This document shows, piece by piece, positions 21,121-31,541 of a DNA stretch of 64,000 nucleotides. The position numbers and the translations under genes were made by a program. Below the pieces are notes generated by a model, which was not told the origin of the DNA, did not search any database, and worked only from the letters and a program-made list of their open reading frames with translations. Within the stretch, counting starts at the first letter, position 1. Every line of letters begins with the position of its first letter. The stretch is from Zygnema cylindricum (taxonomy: Eukaryota; Streptophyta; Zygnematophyceae; Zygnematales; Zygnemataceae): NCBI GenBank assembly GCA_037447655.1, contig JBBHKE010000135.1, positions 1 to 64,000 on the forward strand. The letters run 5' to 3'.

Positions 21121-21818
21121 CTGTCTCCTCGAAGTCCATAGGAATATGAGAGGTTTGCGGTGGATCTTCTATATCTGGGATCTCCCTTGAATTCGCAATC
21201 CCTGTTTCACTCATGTCCCTTTCACGAAAGATAGAGTCCTCCTCACCTTTGGACTCGAATCTGATTCTTATCTTCTTGGTATATTAAAAAAGGTCAAATG
21301 ACTTCCCTTCTTCCATGACAACTAGGTGCTTGACCAAAATGATATCTCTCTTTGCTAAGTTATAGACTCTATACCCGTTGACATCCTCATCATTTCCTAC
21401 AGAGTATCTAGGTTTTCCCTTACCATCTAGCTTCCAGTTTTTCCTATCTGTGTCAACAGTGTAAACTTGGCTACCGAATACTTTAAGGTGAGAGATATCT
21501 GGTTTCCTTCCAATCCATCTCTCATAAGGTGTTTTTCCTTTTATAGCTGAGGCAAGGACTCTATTTTTAATGTTGATGGCACAATACATGGCTTCTACCC
21601 AAAATCACTTACCTATTTTCTTGGCGGCCAACAAACTGCATGCACTATCTCCTACTGTTAAGTTCAACCTCTCACCTACCCCATTTTGTTCTGGGTTATA
21701 CGGTACAATTTTCTAGTGCTGAACTCCCTCATCTCTCAAGTATTCCTCAAACTGGTTAGAGGTATATACTCCCCCATCATCACTCGTGATTCTCTTAACG
21801 GGGGTTCCATGCAACTTC
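21121..21818 (-). pseudogene. R1 integrase C-half and linker (broken)
   Basis: Minus-strand open segment 21589-21284 reads NIKNRVLASAIKGKTPYERWIGRKPDISHLKVFGSQVYTVDTD, then KGKPRYSVGNDEDVNGYRVYNLAKRDIILVKHLVVMEEGKSFD, the integrase C-terminal blocks. Upstream (21590-21818) the core with NPEQNGVGERLN and SNQFEEYL is interrupted by stops (before KIVPYN and before FWVEAM). Homology stops near 21818 at the F2 LTR; the HHCC domain and everything 5' are missing. Confidence 0.83.
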
Positions 21819-22640
21819 TTGTTGTTCTTCAAAACCTTTGGTCCTCTCTATACCACGTTGCTGTATTGCCATGTTGCGCTAGTCCGACATCGCAGCTGTG
21901 CTGCTCTAATATTGCAGCTGCGTTGGCCGATCAGAGCAGCCATAGCAGCCATATTAGTGTGTGTAAAGAAGATGTTCTGGAGGTAGTCATTTTGTGTGCA
22001 GGATGAATTGTCGAAGACAAGATTTAGTGTTGTATGAACTCCAAAGGGAGTACACAGATTTGGTGCACTTAAGGCATACGTGTCGGTCCATGAGGAACTC
22101 AAGGTTGGTTGTGTTGGACGAAGAAGTACAGTTTCATTTGGGGACTGGATTTACATGTGGAGGTTCATCTTCGGTGATGAAAGAATGCGCGAACGGGTGA
22201 CAGAGTCCGCCGTCATTTTCGAAGAGAAATAGTGTTGCGCCGTCATTTCAGCTGACGAACTTTGACCGCGTACTATTTTCATTTTAGCGGCTGTTTGGTC
22301 TTAAGTTAATGTAAATATTTGTGTACGGTTGACGACGGGGTTTTTGTTTTGATGAAGATTAGTGTACCAATTAGCCACGGTAATTGTGGTACGGCGTGAT
22401 CAGCTGTAGGCTCACTTGTATATGTAGGACTTAGATTATTTTGTAGAGAAGGATTTTCATTGTATGCAAAACTGCAAAGCAACTTTTGGGTGTCTTTCAA
22501 TTACAAGATCATTGTGATATTTGGGCAGAACATTGTGAAATTCTGCATGTGGCTTTTTTGTTATATATTTTATATTGTGGCAAATTTGCAGATCTAGGGT
22601 GTGTTTGGTTTGCTTGGGGCTTCATTGAGAAATTGGTCTT
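21819..22640 (+). repeat. F2 5' LTR (family F), right border uncertain
   Basis: The first 290 bp repeat at 26972-27251, including TGTGTGTAAAGAAGATGTTCTGGA and GGCATACGTGTCGGTCCATGAGGAA. Sequence up to about 22640 (ending GGGGCTTCA) has no coding potential and contains TATATATTTTATATTG at 22562, so the LTR likely extends to just before gag at 22685. No obvious tRNA-3'-end primer site (TGGTATCAGAGC type) is visible. Confidence 0.6.
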
Positions 22641-22675
22641 TTGTGGGATTTCGTGAGAGTTTCCTCTTTGTGTAA

Positions 22676-23692
22676 TTGATTATTATGGCAACTGCCGGTG
22701 CTTTATCTTCTTCTTCCGGGGCACCAGCTGCCTCAAATCAAAAGGTCACGGGCCCTCCCTCACGGTTACCGGTGTTTAATGGACAAAAGTATTTGTATTG
22801 GGTGGATTTAACTAAGTCTTACCTTAATCAAATGAAATTATATGATGTGGTTTCCGGTGTTCTTTTGGATACGGATCCGGATTTTGAAAAGAAAAATGAG
22901 GATGAATTGCATATTCTGAAATTACTCTTGTCAGAAGATCTGAACATGACATATATTAATATCTCTATGGCATTTGAAATATGGAAAGCTTTGAAGGAAT
23001 CATATGTGATAGCTAGTGAGCAAAATGAGGTTATAAATGCTGGAAAAATTTGGGATTATAAATATTTTGGGGGGGATATGAACTCATATTGTAATCGCTT
23101 GAAACTTCTTTTGTCATAAAATGCATGTTCCGGGAAGAATTTTCCTCCCTATCATCAAGTTATGATTCTAATGAGAGGGCTTCCTAATGAATATAAAAGA
23201 GTCGTGGTATAGTTAAAGAGGCTAGAGAAGAGTAAATGGAATAAAGTTGTAGCTCAAGCTTATAACTTAGAGGAAGAGGCCACTCAAATAACATTAAATG
23301 GTGGATAGTCAGCGGAAGCTTACAATGCTCAGACATATAAGCCGGCTGGATTTTTTGGAAATAGGAACTTTACCCCTAATAAGAATTATAAGCAATACGA
23401 TTGGTGTATGTCTATTGCTTTTGTCAAGGTCATGTTTTCCGGCTGTGTTCGACATTTTTAAAAGCGTGTGAAACAGGAATTTATCGTGCGGAATGGAGGG
23501 TGCGGTCAGAGGATTCATCATCCAAAGTGGTGGCATTAAAACTAACGGTTAAAAATGCGGTGTTCTTTGCAACCGATGAGACGCCACAAGATGAACCGGT
23601 GGAGGAAAAGGACGACGTGGTCAGATTTCCACACTCGGATGACAATGAGTTCTTTGCTCTCAGGAAGTATCTCATGGAAGGACCTTGAGAAA
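22676..23692 (+). pseudogene. F2 gag (broken)
   Basis: Open from 22676 (ATG at 22685 more likely: MATAGALSSSSGAPAASNQK) through TGPPSRLPVFNGQKYLYWVDLTKSYL, LSEDLNMTYINISMAFEIWKALKESYV and YKYFGGDMNSYCNRLKLLLS to a stop at 23117. Further gag blocks (MILMRGLPNEYKR, 23160-23195) and a shortened zinc knuckle (YCFCQGHVFRLC, near 23415) lie in other frames. GPPSRLPVFNG is homologous to the GPPSRVPIFNG that begins gag in families A-C, but here about 20 residues precede it. Confidence 0.8.
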
Positions 23693-24060
23693 ACGGGTGG
23701 ATTATAGACTTTGGATGCTCCTCCTACATGTGCGGCAACCGGGCGTACTTCAAAACGCTTACTCCAATTCCCACTCGTCCGATTTATTACCCGGATGACA
23801 GCGGTGTGGAGGTTACACCAAAAGGAAGGGTGGAGTTATCTTGTGACATCAATGGTCAAGTTGTAAAAAGGACCTTGCATGCTGTTATCTATATCCCAAA
23901 ATTTAAGAAAAAAATGTTTTTTCACTTCGGTGGCCGAAATGAAAGGTTTTGAAATTTTACAAAATAATGGGAAAAAGGTAGTAAGCAAAGATGGCAGAGT
24001 AGCCTTGGTAGGAAATAGAGGCCCAAACTTGTTGTACTGGATGGACTTTGCTAATGAAAT
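23693..24060 (+). pseudogene. F2 protease (degenerate)
   Basis: WIIDFGCSSYMCGNRAYF at 23698 is the protease active-site block with D-F-G-C-S instead of D-S-G-A-S; the Asp and Gly are kept. HAVIYIPKFKKKMFF is the downstream block, with a frameshift at about 23925 so that FTSVAEMKGFEI continues in the frame of the integrase segment. Confidence 0.75.
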
Positions 24061-25240
24061 TGACTTTGCATACTCTAGTGTCCTTCCGGAAAATGTTTTG
24101 TGGCATAAGAGGCTCGGTCTTGTTCGTCATGAAAGGCTTAATAAAATGATAAAACAAAATATGATAGATGGAATTAAATTAGGACAAACAGATTCTCATG
24201 TATATGATGGATGTTCTTTGGGAAAGCTTCATAAGCTGCCCCTACCTCAGACCGCGGATAACCGAGCCACGGATTTGCTGCAAATTTTTCATTCGGATGT
24301 GTGGGAACCGTCAAAAGTTCCTTCCCTTAGTGGCAGCCGGTTTTTGGTCACTTTTACGAATGATTTCTCAAGATACAACACGGTTTACTTTATGAAAGAA
24401 AAGAGTGAAGTGCTCACTCACTTCAAACATTTTCGGGTGTGGGCGGAAAAGCTTCATGGGAAACTGATCCTTTCTCTTCGGTCCGACAACGGAGGAGAAT
24501 ATATCTCTCATGCATTCTTGGACTATTTGAAAGAAAATGTCATTTCTCGGCAATTTACAGTTCCCTATACTCCAGAACAAAATGGAGTATCAGAAAGACT
24601 CAACCGAACTCTAACGGAAAGTGCAAAATCTATGATGCCAGATAAAGGAATATATTTTAAATTTATGGGGTGAGGCTTTCTCGTGTGCTTCGTATATTAG
24701 GAATAGAATAGAAACTAGAGCAGTGAAAGGGAAAGCTCCATATGAAGTGTGGACCAGAAGAAAACCGAATGTTAGTCACTTCCGCGTGTTTGGTAGTATA
24801 TGTTTTATTTTGGATAATCTCCCTATTTCTAAGCTTAGACCGAAATCGGTTCTACGGATTCTTATGGGATATGATGATGAGTTGGTAGGGTATAGAGTAT
24901 ATAATACAAATAGGAATACTCTTCAGACTGCTAGAAATATTCAGGTTAAGGAAGAGAGTCAATCGGTAGATGTTTTTGGCATGACAAATTTCGAGAAAAA
25001 CTCCAAAATGCAAGAATATGTAATTTTTGAAAGTGTTCCTTTTACCTCTTCCACCACCTCTCCTTTATCTGTTAGTAGCAGATCATCCCCTACTCCCACT
25101 TTGGACACTACGGTTTGTCCACGTGTGGAGGGCACTCCTCCTCCTCCTCCTTCTCTGCCTCCTCCTCGGCGGCAACCTACGGATCTAACATTTCCAGCCT
25201 CAGATTTTCCAGGGGGAAAAAGACAAAGCAGCAGGTTGCG
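24061..25240 (+). pseudogene. F2 integrase and linker
   Basis: The open frame 23879-24673 holds LWHKRLGLVRHERLNKM (HHCC, with the first cysteine replaced: VYDGCSLGK), HSDVWEP (first Asp), RSDNGGEYISH (second Asp) and TPEQNGVSERLNRT (Glu): the D,D-35-E triad is complete. A frameshift at about 24668 separates the C-terminal part (24723-25361) with KGKAPYEVWTRRKPNVSHFRVFGSICF and a proline/serine-rich linker ending FPGGKRQSSRL. Confidence 0.83.
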
Positions 25241-25412
25241 AGGCTGCAAGGCTGCTCTACTTTCTGCGAGTACGTTGGCACCGGGTGAAGGCTGCAAGGT
25301 TGCGAGGCTGCGATGTTGCAAAGCTGCAATGTTGCGAAGCTGCGAAGATGCGAGGCTGTAGAGCTACGAAGCTACGAGACTGCTCTATTTTCTTCTAGCA
25401 CGTTAGAACCGA
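25235..25412 (+). repeat. Imperfect GCTGCRAGG-type tandem repeat with flanking duplication in the F2 linker
   Basis: About 9-bp units of the type aggctgcra / aagctgcga recur from 25237 to about 25372. The ends of the tract are a duplicated segment: AAGGCTGCTCTACTTTCTGC.. (25246) and GAGACTGCTCTATTTTCTTC.. (25376), about 130 bp apart. It lies between the GGKRQSSRL motif and the start of RT and shifts the frame. Confidence 0.75.
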
Positions 25413-26260
25413 TCACAATACAAGAAGATTTTTCAGCTCCGGAAATAAATCAATGGATCTCAGCGGTTAACGATGAAATGCGATCGATAATGGAGGCTCA
25501 AACTTCGGAGCTTGTGGAGCTTCCGCCGCATCGAAAGGCCATCGGCTGTAAGTGGGTCTTTAAAGTCAAGTTGAATCCGGATAATTTTATTCAAAGATAT
25601 AAGGCTAGACTTGTTGCAAAAGGCTATAGTCAAAAGGAGGGAATTGACTGTGAAGAGACTTTCTCTCCGGTTGTCTGGTTTCCAACTGTTAGAATTCTTT
25701 TCTCTTTAGTCGCCATTGAAGATATGGAATTACATCAAATGGATGTTAAGACCGCTTTCTTACATAGAGATTTAGAGGAAGTAATTTATATGAAGCAACC
25801 TGAAATGTATAAAGAGACTTGAAATGAAAATCTGGTCTGTAAGTTGTTGAAATCCTTGTACGGGCTCAAATTGGCTCCACGTCAGTGGAATCTGAAACTA
25901 GATGAGTTTTTAACCAGTCTTGGATTTTTGAGGATTAGCTCAGACCACTTAGTCTACGTTATAGAAGGGGAAGATGGGATTATTTACATTGCGGTGTATG
26001 TAGATGATTTGTTGCTACTAAACAAGTCATTAAATGAGATTAACAAAATAAAGACAACCTTAAATTCATGATTTGAGATGAAGGATTTAAGGGAGGCAAA
26101 GTATATTATTCGAATTCAAGTAGAAAAGGATAGAGATAGGAGAACAATTTATCTAACGCAGCGGGAAGCAATAGGAAATGTGCTTGAAAAGTTTGGCATG
26201 TCAAAGGCAAACGGAAGTGGAAAAAGTGGAAGGCATAAAGACCGATGAAGGAGTCATTTT
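25405..26260 (+). pseudogene. F2 reverse transcriptase (broken, YVDD intact)
   Basis: SAPEINQWISAVNDEMRSI, CKWVFKVKLNPDNFIQRYKARLVAKGYSQKEGIDCEETFSPVVWFP, HQMDVKTAFLHRDLEEVIYMKQPE, SLYGLKLAPRQWNLKLDEFLTSLGFLRISSDH and IYIAVYVDDLLLLNKSL appear in order in one frame. Stops occur at about 25820 (after YKET) and 26069 (after TTLNS), and sequence is lost near 26215 (KANGSGKSG). The catalytic Y-V-D-D is intact near 26000. Confidence 0.85.
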
Positions 26261-26962
26261 TGACGACACCTTCGATTCAGGGGAGGCAGATTTTATGGCC
26301 ACCATTCCATTCCGGCAGATTGTCGGCAGCCTGATCTATTTCATGAACTGCACAAGGCCGGATATTGCGGCAACAGTTGGTGCTCTGAGCCGGAGTTTAC
26401 AAAATCCGAGGAAATCAGATAAGGAGGCAGCAAAAAGGGTTTTTCAATACCTTGCAGGGACAGAGAATCTTCGACTTGCTCTCGGTGGAGATGAAGTCAA
26501 AATTTCAGACTTGGAGCGATGCTAGCTATGGAGACATGCCAAGCCGTCGTTCTACCACCGAATTCATTTTGAAGATTGGAAGTGGAACATGCAGCTGGAG
26601 CAGCAAGCTTTAAAAGGTAACAGCTCAGTCTAGCATAGAGGATGAATATATGGCAGCGAGCTCAGCTATCAAGGAGTTAGTGTGGGTAAAGTCTCTCCTT
26701 TAAGAACTTCACTTCATGCAATCTAGACCTCAAATAGTGTGGTGTGACAACCAGGCAACTATTGCGATTGCATCTTACTAGAGTCATCACTTCAAAAGCA
26801 AACACATTGATATCTAGCTGCATTTTGTAATAGAGAAGGTGATGAGCATAATTTTGAAACTTAGTTATTTGCCGAATAATAAAATGGTAGCAGATATGAT
26901 GACTAAGCCTTTACCTGCACCTAAATTGAAGTTTTGTAGGGAAAAATGTGGACTTTGTGGCT
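26261..26962 (+). pseudogene. F2 RT C-terminus and RNase H (broken)
   Basis: Open segment 26178-26525 contains IPFRQIVGSLIYFMNCTRPDIAATVGALSRSLQNP and ends at a frameshift in DLERC (TWSDASYGD). Downstream SSAIKELVWVKSLL, QIVWCDNQATIAIAS, HFKSKHIDI and MVADMMTKPLPAPKLKFCREKCGL follow with several stops (for example before LHFMQS and SHHFKS). A short GGGAAAAATGTGGA-containing purine-rich stretch precedes the 3' LTR. Confidence 0.82.
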
Positions 26963-26965
26963 GAG

Positions 26966-27251
26966 AGAGTCTTCTTGGAAACCTTTAGTCCTCTCAATAC
27001 CATGTTGCTTTGCTGCAATGTTGCGCTAGTCTGACATCGCAGCTCTGCTGCTCTAATATTGCATCTGCACTCGCCGATCAGAGCAGCAATAACAGTGTGT
27101 GTAAAGAAGATGTTCTGGACTAAGTCATTTTGTGTGCAGAATGAATTGTCGAAAACAAGATTTAGTGTTGTATATAACTCCAAAGGGAGTATAAAAATTT
27201 GGTGCACTTCAGGCATACGTGTCGGTCCATGAGGAAGTCAAGATTGGTTAA
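26966..27251 (+). repeat. F2 3' LTR, truncated
   Basis: Matches 21825-22115 with scattered substitutions and a short deletion (agccatagcagccatatt reduced). It stops at about 27251 (ATTGGTTA), after which the sequence is unrelated to the 5' LTR. Truncation by a later rearrangement is the likely reason. Confidence 0.75.
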
Positions 27252-27724
27252 AGTATCTCTCCTATTTTGCTTGCATATCTATGGGAGGGAAGTGGGCAGC
27301 AGGGGGCATGATCATCATTTTGGGGAGCATTCGCATTCAGGGTTTATTTTCAGGACTCCAATGCCAACGACTCCGGGCTGTGGGCCATTTCCTCACGTTA
27401 ATCGGGCAAGCTCGACAGTTGTCAAGCTCATGTGTTTTTGAGGCATACCTTTATATCACCAAGGATTTTCAGGCCTTTTCTTTTACCCTATACGGTCTTC
27501 AGAGTACGGAGGAGTGACTGCACCAAGCCAAACGAGATCCTTTTATTTCCTAATTTGAGCGGAACGCACTTTATTTGACGCCTAACGAAGGTTGGACGAC
27601 AAAGTACTACCGTCTCAAATATAGCAATCCCGTTACTTGGGACCAATTTCCAACAGCTTCCGTGGGTGGGTACATTGTGGATTGCCATGAACTTCTCGGA
27701 TTTGCATTTAGATTATGCTGGTAG
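27252..27724. other. Unidentified flank with a repeat shared with 35046-35181
   Basis: No gene recognised. The first about 165 bp (27254-27418) are a direct repeat of 35046-35181 (CTCTCCTATTTTGCWTGCATATCTAT.., GCTCGACA), the left copy being about 30 bp longer. The rest (27419-27724) is unknown. GGTAG at 27720-27724 is the left target duplication of R3. Confidence 0.55.
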
Positions 27725-28723
27725 TGCAATTTTGTGTCCCTTTTTGGATCACTAAATCCAAGAAGCCTCCAGATAGCTTTTGGCTAGCCCTCTTTCAATT
27801 TGGATCACTCCTACCCAAGCATACAAATAAACTATGTGAATGCACCCCTGTGCAGTCTGGACTCCTCTGAGTCCACAGGAAAAAGAATCACTGAAAATGC
27901 CCAACCAGGCAATTAATTATCAAGTGGCAAAGATGCCAATATTTATACAAGCTTGTTGGGAGAGAGGTGGTTACTTCCTTAATCCTCTAAGTCCTAAAAC
28001 CCTCTCACAACCCCTATCTAGTGATGAACAAATCAATCAGAAGACTCTATAGTACAGAAAGGTACTACAGCCAATGTACTTTCTGTACGGCTGGTGTACG
28101 ACAAGGTCATGGAGGGAACGTTTGTCTCCTTCGGACTTGTCCTCATGCTTCCTAGAATTCGCGCTTCCCAATGATATCTTGCCATGTGTCGACAAGACAT
28201 GTCATATCCGAAAATGGCCAAAACGGTCATTCAGAGATCCCGACGATGATACAAGCCGTTGGATCTAAACCGGCTTTTAATGTTCGCCGTCCAAAATAAT
28301 AAATGTCCAGTATATTTGTTTCGTACGCACTAAATCCCAACTAGTTCCTATGTCTTTAATTTGTTATTTTGTTAATCGGATTAATGATATAGCTAATGTT
28401 TATATAGCTATCAAACCCTATGTATCCTAACCGACTTCTACGACACTCCGGTAAGAGCTGACGGCTATGCCTCGCTCTGCCGGTCGGAGGTTCGAGTCCT
28501 AACGGACTCAACCTTTTTGTTGAGAGTGACTTAGGTCACTTTTTAGTCGTGCCTATGGAGCTGAGGCAGCAATGGCTCCACCACCCTCTCTCTCCTTGAG
28601 TGACTACAACAAGTATTGGGGCTAGAGAGAGAAGGTGGAGGCAGGCTGCCTGTGCTTTTCTTTTAGCTAATTTAACTAATTAAGACCTAGAAAATACCTC
28701 CCCTTAATCTAGTGATTTCAACA
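27725..28723 (-). repeat. R3 3' LTR (family C)
   Basis: Plus strand TGCAATTTTGTGTCC to GATTTCAACA, 999 bp. It holds a B box GGTTCGAGTCC at 28489-28499 preceded by GAGCTGACGGCTATGC (28455), the U3 hairpin 28581-28638, and a near-perfect GTACAGAAAG..CTTTCTGTAC palindrome at 28052-28089. The LTR-end start codon seen in the 5' LTR has mutated here. Confidence 0.9.
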
Positions 28724-28742
28724 CTCCCCTTATTTTTTAGTC

Positions 28743-29400
28743 TTATTTCAGTTTCTCTTTTAAACCACACTTTTCTCTACTGTATTTTAACTTGGGAGAT
28801 GGCACAAGTTTTGTTATCATATTAGCCACCGTTTCCCCATCACCCCTATACACCGAATTCACAATTTTGTTTTCAACTTTTTCCCTCACAAAACTTAATC
28901 TTATATCCATATGCTTAGCCTTAAAATGATGTTTTGGATAGGCTGCAATTGCAATTGCAGCCTGATTATCACAAAACACTTCATGCACTCCCTTTTTCAT
29001 ATATCCCAGTTCTTGTAATAAAGACTTGACCCACATCAACTCTTTCACAGCAGAACAAAAAGCCTTATACTCAGCCTCTATAGTGGACTGAGCAACCACC
29101 TTTTGTTGCTAACTGCTCCTGCATGAAGCACCTTCCCCCACATACAACACATACCCAGAAGTGCATCTTCTCATAGGTGCATCCCCATAACAAGCATCAC
29201 TCGAAGTAGTGATGTCAGTGTGCTCCCCTTTCAAGTGCAACCATAAATCTGTGGTTCCCACCAAGTATCTCATGACTCTCTTGGCTGCTTCCCAGTCTCT
29301 CTTCATAGGATCATTAAGACTCCTAGTGAGGACTCTAACTGCTGCTGCTATGTCTGGTCTAGTACAGTTTATAAAGTAAATTAAGCTTCCTACAACTTCT
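28743..29400 (-). pseudogene. R3 RNase H (nearly open)
   Basis: Minus-strand segments 29306-29109 (MKRDWEAAKRVMRYLVGTTDLWLHL.., SDACYGDAPMRRCTSGYVLYVGEGASC) and 29099-28743 (STIEAEYKAFCSAVKELMWVKSLLQELGY.., VFCDNQAAIAIAAYPKHHFKAKHMDIRLSFVREKVENKI.., MITKLVPSPKLKYSREKCGLKEKLK) form an RNase H interrupted by one stop near 29107. The natural stop is followed closely by the polypurine tract (complement ctccccttattttttag). Confidence 0.87.
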
Positions 29401-30260
29401 CAGTATGGAATAGACTTCATAAACTGTCTCTCTTCTGGACTCATCTGATCATCTAGTATCAACACTCCTCCTTCTACACTCCTATCACTTACTTTTTTCA
29501 AGTCCAAGAGGGAGGTACAACTGTTTGCCTTTTCCATCTAAAATTTCTCAAACATATTTCCGATAGCTTAATTCTGAGTAAGTCATATTATCCTCTTCCC
29601 GTTATCTCTTTCTATTTGAATTCCCAAAATATATTTAGCCTCCCCTAAATCCTTCATGTCAAATATGCTCCTAAGATCTTTCTTTAGCTTATTGATCTTT
29701 TCCATAGACTTACTTAACACCAGCAAATCATCCACATAAATTGCAATAAAAATCACACCATTCTCATCCTCAAACATATAAATAGAATGGTCATAACTGA
29801 TCCTAATATATCCCTGACCGGTGAGAAACTCATCTAGTTTCTTGTTCCATTGTTTAAGAGCCTGCTTCAATCCATATAAAGACTTTATGAGCCTGCAGAC
29901 TTTGCTCTCCTCTCCTTTCTCTACAAAACCCTCTGGCTCCCGTGTGAAGATTTCTTCCTCTAGTTCACCGTTGAGGAAGGGGGTCTTCATATCCATCTGG
30001 TGAATTTCCATGTCTTCCGTTGCTGCTAGACTAAGGAGAATCCTTACTGATGGGAACCGAACCAACAAGAGCAAAAGTCTCCTTATAATCTATTCATTCT
30101 TTTTGGGTGAACCCCTTTGCTACCAACCAAGCCTTATATCTCTCAATGGTATTATCAGGGTTCAGCTTCAGTTTAAATACCCATTTGCACCCGATAAGTT
30201 TTCTGTCTGGAGGACAGCCCACTAGTTCCCAAGTATTCGCTTTCATGATAGAATTCATCT
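29401..30260 (-). pseudogene. R3 reverse transcriptase (broken, YVDD intact)
   Basis: Open segment 30074-29583 has VRFPSVRILLSLAATEDMEIHQMDMKTPFLNGELEEEIF, EGFVEKGEESKVCRLIKSLYGLKQALKQWNKKLDEFLTGQGYIRISYDHSIYMFEDENGVIFIAIYVDDLLVLSKSM and GEAKYILGIQIERD. The catalytic Y-V-D-D is kept; QAPRQW became QALKQW. A stop at about 29580 and frameshifts near 30070 interrupt it; NPDNTIERYKAWLVAKGF is at about 30130. Confidence 0.87.
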
Positions 30261-31541
30261 CATCATTTATGGCTCTGACACATCGGTCTTTCTTGGACTG
30301 TCCATTGCCTCAGAGTATGACTGAGGCTCATCTGGGTGAGATAGCTTTGTTACCTTGTGAGCAGCCAGTTTATCTTTAAGTCTTTTGCGGCTCCTCCGTC
30401 CTCCCTTGAAGTTCGAAGCTGGAATGGAGGAAAGTCTTCGATTCCTCTGCACGGTCTTATCAGCTCCCCTATCCATGAAAACAGGTTCTAGCTCCTCTTC
30501 CTCTCTCTCCTTAGAGTGTGTAGAAATATGAGAGATTCTGGTATATCTCCCCTTTCTTGGATCTCCCTTGAATCTGCAATCACGTTTTCACTTGTCTCCT
30601 TTCTAAAAAGATGTCAGTCATCCTCACTCTCGGACTCAAAATTGGTTCTGATTTTCTTGGTGTATTTGAAGGGATCAAATGACTTCCCTTCATCCATGAC
30701 AACTAGGTGTTTTACCATAATTATATCTTCTTTAGCTAAGTCATAGACTCTATATCCTTTGAAATTTTCATTGTATTCCACAAAATATCCTGGTGTTCTT
30801 TTAGCATTTAGTTTCCAGTTTTTCTTATCCGTGTCAAGACTGTAAACTTGGCTACCGAATACTTTCAAGTGAGAGATATCCGGTTTCCTTCCAACCCATC
30901 TCTCATAAGGTGTCATTCCTTTGACGGTTGTAGTGAGGACTCTATTCTTAATGTAGTTAGCACAGTTCATGGCTTTTGCCCAAAATCTTCTTCCTATTTT
31001 CTTATCTGCCAACATACTACACACACTATCTCCCAAAGTCCGGTTCAACCTCTCAGCTACCCCATTTTGTTCTATATTATTTGGTACAATTTTTTGATGT
31101 TGAATACCCTCACCTCTTTAGTATTCTTCAAACTGGTTTGAGGTGTACTCTCCCCCATTATCACTTGTTATTCTCTTAATGTGGGTTGCGTGCAACTTTT
31201 CACTCCAGGCTTGGTATTCTTTGAAGTTCTTTGGTGTTTCAAACTTTGTTTTCAAAAAGTAGACTCTAAAATATTTGGACCAATCATCAATAATCGTCAA
31301 CATATATCTCTTCCCCCAAACCGAAGGTACTCTTGTTGGTCCCCATATATTTGTGTGGACCAGATCTAGTAATTTCTCACCTCTATATTAAGCAGTTTTG
31401 GGAAAAGGAAGTCTGTGAGCCTTACCTTGGGCACAGCCACTACAATCATCCATCATTTAATTATCCCCAAACTGAATGACTTCTACCACACCCAGCTTCT
31501 TCATTTCCCTCGGCCTATCAAAATGCACATGCCACAACCGC
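30261..31541 (-). pseudogene. R3 linker and integrase (broken)
   Basis: Minus-strand blocks: GGRRSRKRLKDKLAAHKVTKLSHPDEPQ (linker end, 30400), MTPYERWVGRKPDISHLKVFGSQVYSLDTDKKNWKL, GYRVYDLAKEDIIMVKHLVVMDEGKSFDPFKY (31048-30614), WSEKLHATHIKRITSDNGGEYTSNQFEEY (31303-31118) and the HHCC module with SGCAQGKAHRLPFPK. Second Asp and Glu (NGVAERLNRT) are present; a stop follows NQFEEY and another lies in the N-terminal part (around 31390-31550). Confidence 0.85.

Larger units (their letters stand above)
6478..21818 (-). mobile_element. R1: old minus-strand family C copia element, host of nested insertions
   Basis: Reading leftward on the minus strand, integrase C-half (21818-21121), linker/RT (14676-13645), RT C-terminus/RNase H (9558-8804) and 3' LTR (8803-6478) are colinear pieces of one element, split by F5 (9559-13644), R2 (14677-21120) and a solo LTR B in its LTR. 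Coding sequence reads across the F5 insertion point with only the 5-bp duplication between. The 5' part (integrase N-half, protease, gag, 5' LTR) is missing beyond the F2 junction near 21818, so R1 was broken there, probably by deletion with the F2 insertion. Confidence 0.83.
21819..27251 (+). mobile_element. F2: plus-strand copia element of a different lineage (family F)
   Basis: Direct repeats of about 280-290 bp (about 21825-22115 and 26972-27251; ACCTTTGGTCCTCTC.. and ACCTTTAGTCCTCTC..) flank a copia polyprotein whose residues differ throughout from families A-D (for example YDPDDSG-type protease surroundings, YVDDLLLLNKSL). The 5' LTR probably extends to about 22640 including a TATATATTTTATA promoter-like stretch at 22562; the 3' copy is cut at 27251. 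The right flank is not R1 sequence, so the locus was rearranged after insertion. Exact ends and target duplication could not be fixed. Confidence 0.8.

Noticed and set aside
24959-25321. 120-codon minus-strand frame
   Set aside because: Shadow of the F2 integrase-RT linker on the opposite strand.
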